Shown here: positions 6,759-11,707 of the stretch, piece by piece
How the letters are laid out: every line of letters starts with the position of its first letter
Numbering within the stretch: the stretch's first letter is position 1
Assembly (NCBI GenBank): GCA_947488645.1
Contig: CANLAC010000027.1
Span: 1-11,707, forward strand
Direction of reading: 5' to 3'
DNA: 11,707 nucleotides
DNA from: Actinomycetota bacterium
GTDB lineage: Bacteria > Actinomycetota > Actinomycetes > Nanopelagicales > Nanopelagicaceae
Program-made: the position numbers and the translations under genes
Notes under the pieces: generated by a model
Told to the model about the DNA's origin: nothing
The model's input: only the letters and a program-made list of their open reading frames with translations
Databases searched by the model: none

Positions 6759-7260
6759 AGGCCAGGACAAACTCAGCATCACCATGGTGTGCCTCGGCAA
6801 TATTTGTCGCTCACCCATGGCTGCTGCTGTTCTGGCAGGCAAAACAGCAGACTGGAAAGCGCCACGCATTGAAGTTCATAGTTCAGGTACTGGCTCGTGG
6901 CACATCGGACAAGGTCCACACCCATCATCAAAAAAGATTTGGGAAGCTGCCGGATATAAGCATTCGCATACTGCAAAGCAATTTAAGGTTAATGACTTCT
7001 TTGTGCACGATCTGATTTTGGTAATGGATTCTAGTAATTATCACAATGTTGTTTCTTTAGCTGAAAGTGAAGAGCATCGAAGCAAGGTTTTCTATTTGCG
7101 AAACTTTGATCCTTTGTTAAAAGGCTTAGACCCAAGTTCGGCAGATTACTTCAAGCTAGAAGTCCCAGATCCTTACAATCAATCTGATGAAGCCTATGAA
7201 GCAACTTTGGCCATGGTTGAACGTGCTGTGGATGGATTGTTGCTAGAACTAGCGCGGTAA
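6730..7260 (+). CDS. Low-molecular-weight protein-tyrosine phosphatase family protein
   Basis: Cytoplasmic phosphatase of the LMW-PTP fold, removing phosphate from tyrosine. From the ATG at 6730 it has 176 residues. The P-loop CLGNICRS starts at catalytic Cys21 with Arg27, followed by SPMAAAV; VHSSGTGSWHIG (49-60) is the conserved strand after it; the general acid is Asp147 in VPDPYNQ. All catalytic residues are intact. Compared with the usual 150-160 residues it has about a dozen extra at the N-terminus if translation starts at 6730; AGGAAG (6715-6720) lies 9 nt upstream. A later ATG at 6784 would remove the first beta-strand. The start overlaps the TPR gene by 29 nt, and the end overlaps the convergent methyltransferase gene by 12 bp. 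The related arsenate reductases share the fold, but the Asp-Pro general-acid motif favours a phosphatase. Confidence 0.92.
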   Translation: MNQSLISSLKGQDKLSITMVCLGNICRSPMAAAVLAGKTADWKAPRIEVHSSGTGSWHIGQGPHPSSKKIWEAAGYKHSHTAKQFKVNDFFVHDLILVMDSSNYHNVVSLAESEEHRSKVFYLRNFDPLLKGLDPSSADYFKLEVPDPYNQSDEAYEATLAMVERAVDGLLLELAR

Positions 7261-7896
7261 ATGCTGCAGCGCCCAGTGATACATCGCAATTGCACCAGCT
7301 GCTGATGCGTTCATTGATCTAGTTGAACCATATTGATTGATCTCATACAAAACTTCGCAGACTGCAATACCTTCATCTGACATGCCAGCGCCTTCTTGAC
7401 CAAACAAAAGAACACAACTTTCAGGTAGAACTGCTGGCTCTAGTTGTTTTGAACCTGGCACATTATCAATTCCAATAATCGGCAAGTTTTGCTCTTTGCA
7501 GTATGCAGCAAAATCTTCAACTGTTGGATGATGCATGACTGTCAGATACCTGTCTGTCACCATGGCCCCACGCTTGTTCCAGTCACGCTTTCCAATGATG
7601 TGCACAGCAGAAACGTTGAATGCATTAGCTGTGCGAACTACCGATCCAATGTTCAAATCATGCTGCCAATTTTCAATCGCGATCTGAAGTTTGTGGCGCT
7701 TAGTATTTAAATCCGCAACAATCGCTTCAACGCTCCAATATCGGTAATGATCTAAAACATTACGACGATCACCATTCAGTAATAATTCAGGATCGTAGTG
7801 ATCGCCTTCTGGCCAAGGTTTTTCATGTGGTCCGACACCAACAACGGGAAAAAATTCCCCTGGGCCAATACTGGCGGGGGTGGTTGGAGAAGACAT
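7249..7896 (-). CDS. TrmH/SpoU-family RNA 2'-O-methyltransferase
   Basis: SAM-dependent enzyme of the trefoil-knot SPOUT class that methylates ribose 2'-OH in tRNA or rRNA. Its 215 residues show the three SpoU motifs: motif 1 NIGSVVRTANAF (82-93) with catalytic-type Arg88, motif 2 VLLFGQEGAGMS (162-173), and motif 3 INQYGSTRSMNASAAGAIAM (186-205). The first ~55 residues are an extension without recognised domain; there is no L30e-like RNA-binding domain as in RlmB, so it looks more like TrmH or TrmL-type enzymes. The target nucleotide cannot be assigned. It is divergent from the carboxypeptidase gene with only 22 bp between the two start codons and converges on the phosphatase gene. Confidence 0.92.
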   Translation of the reverse strand: MSSPTTPASIGPGEFFPVVGVGPHEKPWPEGDHYDPELLLNGDRRNVLDHYRYWSVEAIVADLNTKRHKLQIAIENWQHDLNIGSVVRTANAFNVSAVHIIGKRDWNKRGAMVTDRYLTVMHHPTVEDFAAYCKEQNLPIIGIDNVPGSKQLEPAVLPESCVLLFGQEGAGMSDEGIAVCEVLYEINQYGSTRSMNASAAGAIAMYHWALQHLPR

Positions 7897-7902
7897 GCGT
7901 GC

Positions 7903-7908
7903 ACTCTA
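7903..7908 (-). promoter_or_regulatory. -10 element of the TrmH-family gene (leaderless)
   Basis: TAGAGT on the minus strand ends 6 nt before the ATG at 7896. A TTGAAG at 7927-7932 (minus) gives an 18-bp spacer and is a fair -35; it lies inside the first codons of the divergent carboxypeptidase gene. The box shares 2 bp with the opposite-strand -10 at 7907-7912. Confidence 0.7.
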
Positions 7909-7912
7909 AACT
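7907..7912 (+). promoter_or_regulatory. -10 element of the D-Ala-D-Ala carboxypeptidase gene (leaderless)
   Basis: TAAACT ends 6 nt before the ATG at 7919. TTGGAG at 7884-7889, 17 bp upstream, may be the -35; it lies within the TrmH-family coding sequence. The overlap with the opposing -10 box means the two promoters probably compete for polymerase. Confidence 0.65.
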
Positions 7913-7918
7913 GAATAG

Positions 7919-9100
7919 ATGTCCACCTTCAACATGGTTGCGCTCCGAAGAATATTCGCAGTCTGCCTTGCGCTGATTCTTTCGATTGCACCGGCTGGTG
8001 CGGCTTTAGCCCCTGGTTCAATCCCTGCAGCATTTGATGAACTTCTTAAAGTTCCGATGTTGTCTAATCCAGCAATGATCGTTATTGACGGCACAACAGG
8101 TCAGATCATTTACGAAAAAAATATATACTCGCAACGCAAACCAGCATCTGTCATGAAGGTTTTAGCTGGCGCAGTAACTCTTGAGTACTTGGATCCACAA
8201 TCAGTTTTTAACACAACCATAAATATCGCACCCGAGGAAAAGATCGTTGTTATTCGAGGATCACTTGATCCCTGGATCAGCCTGGATCACAATGTTGCTC
8301 GCAAAATGAACCGAGCTTCCTTGCCGTATATAGGCTTCAATACTTTGTCGGCCATTAAAAAAGCTAATGGTGGCTCCTTAAAAAACTACAAAGTCATTTA
8401 CAGCAATCTCTACTCGAAAGATATTGCTAACCTAAAAGCTTTTTGGGCAAAGCGCGGATTCAAGCCAGTTTTTAAACAGGTTACAGATGATGAAGCCTTT
8501 TTAGCCCAAGGTGATCTCGTCGTCTCAGAGAACTCGCCAACAGTCAGAGAAATTCTTGATTTTATGATGCTGTGGAGCGATAACGTATTGGCCGATCGAC
8601 TAGCTGGATTGGCTGCACGAGCTGCTGGTTATTCTCCTAATATCAAGGGTATCGAGACAATATTCCGCACACTATTGATCCAACTAGAAATTGAAGACAG
8701 CAAGCTTGTTGTTGCAGATGCAAGTGGTTTGTCTAAGAAAAACAAGATCACTGCAAAGCTCATGGGCGAACTTCTGTACAAGATTCGTAAAGACGAAAGG
8801 TATGCACTTTTATATGAATCGCTACCTATTGGCGGAGTATCAGGAACATTGCAGGACAGGTTCACGACAACTGCTCCATCTGCTGTGGGCTTAGTGCGCG
8901 CTAAGACAGGAACACTAAACGGCACTGCAACACTTGCAGGTTATGTGCAATCAACTGATCGAGAGTATGTGTTTGTAACTCTTGCAGATGACATCGCCAA
9001 AGGAAATGCGGCGTTAAATAAAGCACGTGCTGCGATAGACCGAGTTTTAGGAAGAATCGCTGCTCCAAACATTCCGGCAGAGATTAGCCCAGCTCCTTAA
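7919..9100 (+). CDS. dacB: D-alanyl-D-alanine carboxypeptidase/endopeptidase, PBP4 (peptidase S13) family
   Basis: Secreted serine peptidase that trims or cuts peptide stems of peptidoglycan and binds penicillin. The 393-residue product has a signal peptide (hydrophobic ~12-30, likely cut after an Ala near 27-31). All three penicillin-binding motifs are present: SVMK (Ser77 nucleophile, Lys80), SDN (220-222) and KTG (329-331). Family context residues also fit: DASGLSKKN (267-275), LPIGGVSGTL (302-311), RAKTGTLNGTATLAGYV (327-343). The Ser77-to-SDN spacing is 143 residues, against about 244 in E. coli PBP4, so the inserted domains between the motifs are much reduced. The start at 7919 is supported by the promoter position. 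It converges with the beta-propeller gene, sharing the palindromic TTAA at their stops. Confidence 0.93.
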   Translation: MSTFNMVALRRIFAVCLALILSIAPAGAALAPGSIPAAFDELLKVPMLSNPAMIVIDGTTGQIIYEKNIYSQRKPASVMKVLAGAVTLEYLDPQSVFNTTINIAPEEKIVVIRGSLDPWISLDHNVARKMNRASLPYIGFNTLSAIKKANGGSLKNYKVIYSNLYSKDIANLKAFWAKRGFKPVFKQVTDDEAFLAQGDLVVSENSPTVREILDFMMLWSDNVLADRLAGLAARAAGYSPNIKGIETIFRTLLIQLEIEDSKLVVADASGLSKKNKITAKLMGELLYKIRKDERYALLYESLPIGGVSGTLQDRFTTTAPSAVGLVRAKTGTLNGTATLAGYVQSTDREYVFVTLADDIAKGNAALNKARAAIDRVLGRIAAPNIPAEISPAP

Positions 9101-10176
9101 TTGTTGGAGTAAATCTTTATCTGTCCTTTGTAGCAGGCAACCCAGGTATTTCCTGTTGGGTTGTCATATGTAACTCCGATTGGCTCATTACATGCCTTAA
9201 TTGTTTCTAAGACCTTCATATCACTGGTTCGCACCTTAGACATCGTGTTGCTTTTAAAGTTAACAACAAACATGGTCGAACCATCAGCTGAGATAGCAAG
9301 ACTTCTTGCTGCCTCACCAGTTTTAACAGATTTACCGGCCTTGTTTGCTACCAAATCCCATGAAGCAACTTTCCCGGAAAGATTCATAGTGACATACATC
9401 TTTGAGTTGTCTGGTGATAAAACTATTGCTCGAGGATTACTTCCAATTGGAATGTAGGAAACTGTGAAATCTTCTAAGTTAATGACGTGAATCCTGTTGC
9501 CGCCCATCTCAGCCACATATGCCAGCTTTGAGTCGTTAGAGATTGCAATGCCTCGTGGATAACGACCAATTTTGATTGTTTTAACAACCTTTTGAGCATC
9601 AACTGAAATGACTGAAACAGTATAAGAACACCAGTTAGCGGCTAACACATATTTGTTATCAGGTGTTGCTTCTACAACTTTTGGAACAGATCCAACTGGG
9701 TATATTGCATCTATTTCATAATTACTGCGATTGATTCGATAAACAAAACTTTTGTCGTAGCCAGAAGCCGGGGAGCATGTGTCATGTCCCTCTTTGTTGT
9801 ATCCAGGACCATACATCGCATAGTTGCTCACGTAGAGGTACTTACCATCTGGTGAGAATGTTCCTTCAACTGGCGCGCCCTTGAAAATTGATGCGCTCTT
9901 GGAGTACCCAAAGCTCTGCAAAGAAACTGAGTCGGGAACTGTATGGAGTAATTCAAAACTCTTTGCATCATAAACAGTGACTGAATGTCGATACATCATG
10001 TTGTGAGCGCTAACCACACCATCACCGGAGGATCTCACCGATTTTGGCGCGATTGGACCATTAATTGTTTTGACTAACCTCATCTTTGGTTCGGGTGAAA
10101 CAACTTCGCCCTGCGCCGGTATTACAATGGCACAGAGCGAAGTTACAAGACTTAAAGTTAGCAAGCGATGGCGCAT
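9097..10176 (-). CDS. Secreted YVTN-type beta-propeller protein
   Basis: A 359-residue exported protein with a Sec signal peptide (MRHRLLTLSLV..., likely cut after AQG at 23). No good lipobox: the Cys15 context TSLC lacks a small residue at -1. The mature part consists of repeated blades with YVTN-like strands: YLYVSNYAM (~114), KYVLAANWCS (~175), LAYVAEMGGN (~218), KMYVTMNLSG (~259), TMFVVNFKSN (~301), alternating with SPDG/SPDN turns, giving about six or seven blades. Cys134, Cys183, Cys329 and Cys348 could form two disulfides, fitting an extracytoplasmic site. Such proteins are usually surface-layer-like binding proteins or, less often, carry an enzymatic site; no catalytic signature is visible, so the function is unknown. 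The small ORF at 10193-10348 ends 16 bp upstream on the same strand. Confidence 0.85.
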   Translation of the reverse strand: MRHRLLTLSLVTSLCAIVIPAQGEVVSPEPKMRLVKTINGPIAPKSVRSSGDGVVSAHNMMYRHSVTVYDAKSFELLHTVPDSVSLQSFGYSKSASIFKGAPVEGTFSPDGKYLYVSNYAMYGPGYNKEGHDTCSPASGYDKSFVYRINRSNYEIDAIYPVGSVPKVVEATPDNKYVLAANWCSYTVSVISVDAQKVVKTIKIGRYPRGIAISNDSKLAYVAEMGGNRIHVINLEDFTVSYIPIGSNPRAIVLSPDNSKMYVTMNLSGKVASWDLVANKAGKSVKTGEAARSLAISADGSTMFVVNFKSNTMSKVRTSDMKVLETIKACNEPIGVTYDNPTGNTWVACYKGQIKIYSNN

Positions 10177-10182
10177 TCTCTA

Positions 10183-10188
10183 ACTGTA
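10183..10188 (-). promoter_or_regulatory. -10 element of the beta-propeller gene (leaderless)
   Basis: TACAGT on the minus strand ends 6 nt before the ATG at 10176, between the upstream small ORF's stop and this start. No clear -35. The gene may be transcribed both from here and by read-through. Confidence 0.6.
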
Positions 10189-10192
10189 CTAG

Positions 10193-10348
10193 TCAGTCAT
10201 CTCCGCCTTTATAATCCTTGCCACTCAAGCCAGATGTTAGGAGTTTGTGTAATGGCAGGATTGGCAAAGTCTTAAATGGCTTGGGTGGCATCGCTGGTCC
10301 GTCATTTTCTGCGACCTCAAACCATTCGTGCTTGTTGTTCTCAGTCAT
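10193..10348 (-). CDS. Hypothetical 51-residue protein
   Basis: A short minus-strand frame from the ATG at 10348 to a TGA at 10193, encoding 51 residues beginning MTENNKHEWFEVAENDGP and ending LSGKDYKGGDD. It has no hydrophobic segment or signal peptide and contains a Pro-rich middle (MPPKPFKTLPILPLHKLL, 20-37). The amino-acid mix is protein-like rather than repetitive, and it fills a gap that would otherwise be unusually long for this window. Evidence against: no strong Shine-Dalgarno, and the position corresponding to the other genes' -10 holds AAGAAT, which lacks the leading T. I do not recognise the family. It lies 16 bp upstream of the beta-propeller gene on the same strand and could be co-transcribed with it. 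Confidence 0.5.
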   Translation of the reverse strand: MTENNKHEWFEVAENDGPAMPPKPFKTLPILPLHKLLTSGLSGKDYKGGDD

Positions 10349-10404
10349 GGCCACATTCTTTCCCCCGGACCCTTGGTTGAGAGCAAGGTAACTATTGTCC
10401 CTAT

Positions 10405-10437
10405 GAGGAGGCTGTGATGCGCAAATTAAATCGCTGA
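10405..10437 (+). other. Perfect Shine-Dalgarno followed by a six-codon minigene upstream of ctaB
   Basis: GAGGAGG (10405-10411) lies 5 nt before an ATG at 10417 that opens MRKLNR and stops at TGA 10435-10437. It is the best Shine-Dalgarno match in the window, yet the frame is six codons. An overlapping four-codon frame (ATG 10403, two AGG codons, CTG, TGA) ends on the same TGATG. The minigene stops one base before the ctaB -10 box. A possible -10 is TATTGT at 10393-10398. It may be a leader peptide or chance. Confidence 0.3.
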
Positions 10438-10438
10438 G

Positions 10439-10444
10439 TAATCT
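10439..10444 (+). promoter_or_regulatory. -10 element of ctaB (leaderless, GTG start)
   Basis: TAATCT ends 6 nt before the GTG at 10451, the same geometry as at the other transcription-unit starts, and supports GTG as the ctaB start. No convincing -35. Confidence 0.65.
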
Positions 10445-10450
10445 TGGGCA

Positions 10451-11320
10451 GTGAGCATCGCTATTCGGGGATACCTAGACCTAATGAAGTTACGGGTCGT
10501 TGAACTATTGCTTGTTTCGACTTTACCCGCGATGGTTTTGGCCGCAAAAGGTCTGCCAGATTTTGGTTTAGCAATTACAACAATTTTTGCAGGAACGTTA
10601 GCTGCAGGAAGTGCCAACGCTTTCAACATGGTTATTGAAAGTGATTTAGATAAATTAATGGCGCGAACAGCAAAGCGTCCGATTGTTACTGGCCTAATTT
10701 CAAAAACAAATGCAACAATTTTTGCAGGGGTAATTGGAGTTCTTTCCCTAGTTATGTTCTGGCTCTTTACAACTCCACTGGCAACCTTGTTGACCTTTAT
10801 TGCAATTGTTTTTTACGTTGTCGTATACACGATGGCGCTAAAACAACGCACATCCCAAAATATTGTGTGGGGTGGTGCTGCGGGTTGTATGCCGGTGCTC
10901 ATCGGTTGGGCAGCGGTAACAAATTCATTGTCAGTGACACCTTGGGCATTTTTCTTTGTAATCTTCTTTTGGACCCCACCACATTTCTGGGCGTTAGCAA
11001 TTAAGTACAAAGATGATTACGCGGCGGCAGGCACGCCAATGCTGCCAGTAGTTGCAACAAAGGGACGTGTGCTTAGAGAAATGTGGTTCCACACAATCCT
11101 GATGATTGCATCCTCAATTTGGTTAATCAGTTCTGCAAATCTGCCAACATGGTCAATGGTTGTGACAATTGCACTTGGTTTAGTTTTTGCCCGCCAATTG
11201 CTTGCCCTCAAAGAAGGCTCATCAGAGTATGGAAAGGTTGCCGGAAAGATTTTCCAGTGGTCTATTACTTACTTAAGTTTGCTTTCCGTTGTGCTTGTTG
11301 CAGCCCAACTACTTAGTTAA
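10451..11320 (+). CDS. ctaB: Protoheme IX farnesyltransferase (heme O synthase)
   Basis: Integral membrane prenyltransferase of the UbiA superfamily that adds a farnesyl group to heme B, making heme O for cytochrome oxidase. 289 residues from the GTG, normal for the family, with about eight or nine membrane segments. The first Asp-rich motif is NMVIESDLDKLMARTAKRP (59-77): family NxxxDxxxD reads N59-E63-D67, with Glu replacing the first Asp. The CtaB signature TPPHFWALA (175-183) and DDYAAAGTPMLPVV (188-201) are intact, as is QNIVWGGAAGCMPVLIGWA (136-154). The N-terminal YLDLMKLRVVELLLVST matches the family's usual TKPRV(I/V)ELLL with Pro replaced by Leu. Its end overlaps the convergent sulfhydrylase gene by 12 bp. 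The aa3-type oxidase genes it serves are not in the window. Confidence 0.95.
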   Translation: MSIAIRGYLDLMKLRVVELLLVSTLPAMVLAAKGLPDFGLAITTIFAGTLAAGSANAFNMVIESDLDKLMARTAKRPIVTGLISKTNATIFAGVIGVLSLVMFWLFTTPLATLLTFIAIVFYVVVYTMALKQRTSQNIVWGGAAGCMPVLIGWAAVTNSLSVTPWAFFFVIFFWTPPHFWALAIKYKDDYAAAGTPMLPVVATKGRVLREMWFHTILMIASSIWLISSANLPTWSMVVTIALGLVFARQLLALKEGSSEYGKVAGKIFQWSITYLSLLSVVLVAAQLLS

Positions 11321-11707
11321 GGCCTGCTCTAGATCCTTAATTAGATCTGATGAGTGTTCTAATCCAACAGACAAACGAAGTACTGATGCTGTTATGCCCA
11401 TTTCTGCCTGAACTTCTGGAGCTAAACGTCGGTGCGTAGTCGATGCAGGATGAGTAATAAGAGACTTGCTATCGCCCAAATTATTAGAAATATCGATAAC
11501 ACGAAGCTTGTTCATGAATGCAAAGACCTCTTCCTGAGAGCCTTTAAATTCGATACCAATTGTGCTTCCACCACCATTGTTCATCTGTTTCATTGCTAAT
11601 TCGTGATCAGGGTGAGACTTTAATCCTGGATAGCGAACAGATTTGATTGCAGGCTGCTTTTCTAAGAACTCTGCAACTGCTTGTGCATTTGAAACCATGC
11701 TCTCAAC
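11309..11707 (-). CDS. metZ: O-succinylhomoserine sulfhydrylase-like PLP enzyme (MetZ), C-terminal part
   Basis: C-terminal domain of a Cys/Met-metabolism PLP enzyme, which makes homocysteine from an activated homoserine and sulfide in methionine synthesis. The open frame enters from the right edge and continues 132 codons to the TAG at 11309; the Met at 11698 is internal, not a start. Recognisable: AVAEFLEKQPAIKSVRYPGL, GGGSTIGIEFKG, and the substrate-binding stretch DISNNLGDSKSLITHPAST followed by THRRL, then LRLSVGLEHSSDLIKDLEQAL. The ISNNLGDSKSLITHPA form points to MetZ rather than MetB (usually VSLGxxESL). The PLP lysine lies off-window. It converges on ctaB with a 12-bp overlap. Confidence 0.88.
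   Translation of the reverse strand, partial: VESMVSNAQAVAEFLEKQPAIKSVRYPGLKSHPDHELAMKQMNNGGGSTIGIEFKGSQEEVFAFMNKLRVIDISNNLGDSKSLITHPASTTHRRLAPEVQAEMGITASVLRLSVGLEHSSDLIKDLEQALTK

Noticed and set aside
9097..10176. Lipoprotein status of the beta-propeller protein
   Set aside because: Cys15 has Leu at -1 and Ser at -2, not a lipobox; an ordinary signal peptidase site after AQG fits better.
1..11707. tRNA, rRNA, CRISPR, insertion sequence, phage or defence genes
   Set aside because: No cloverleaf, regular spaced repeats, transposase or integrase motifs, or recognisable defence domains found when reading both strands.

Overview
The window reads as a gene-dense stretch of a streamlined, fairly AT-rich actinobacterial chromosome. 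The proteins look actinobacterial (heme O synthase, MetZ-type sulfhydrylase, CbiMNQO with a PDGLE subunit, low-molecular-weight phosphatase), but base composition is low for that phylum, intergenic gaps are tiny and neighbouring genes overlap. This fits the freshwater acI / Nanopelagicales type best; that placement is inference, with no marker gene present.

Layout. 1-1717 (minus): most of a DEAD-box RNA helicase with a very long basic N-terminal tail, cut by the left edge. 1718-1876: a non-coding gap packed with inverted repeats. 1877-4388 (minus): a four-gene cobalt (or nickel) ECF importer operon, cbiM-cbiN-cbiQ-cbiO. 4458-5783 (plus): a secreted protein related to the N,N-dimethylformamidase large subunit. 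5808-7260 (plus): a TPR protein whose end overlaps a low-molecular-weight tyrosine phosphatase. 7249-7896 (minus): a TrmH/SpoU RNA 2'-O-methyltransferase, divergent from 7919-9100 (plus), a compact PBP4-type D-Ala-D-Ala carboxypeptidase. 9097-10176 (minus): a secreted YVTN beta-propeller protein, preceded by an unrecognised 51-residue ORF at 10193-10348 (minus). 10451-11320 (plus): ctaB, heme O synthase. 11309-11707 (minus): the C-terminal part of a MetZ-like sulfhydrylase, cut by the right edge.

Expression architecture is the most striking property. Seven genes that begin transcription units carry a TAnnnT -10 element ending 6-7 nt before the start codon, so transcription should begin at the start codon and the mRNAs should be leaderless. 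Genes inside operons overlap their upstream neighbour, and two of them (cbiN, the phosphatase) also have Shine-Dalgarno-like sequence. All three convergent pairs overlap at their stop codons, leaving no room for ordinary terminators between them.

Functionally this is mostly housekeeping: metal uptake, cell-wall trimming, heme A/O synthesis, methionine synthesis, RNA modification and RNA remodelling. I see no phage, transposon, CRISPR, defence island, rRNA or tRNA. The least explained items are the stem-loop cluster before the helicase, the 51-residue ORF, the minigene with a perfect Shine-Dalgarno before ctaB, and the secreted formamidase-like protein.
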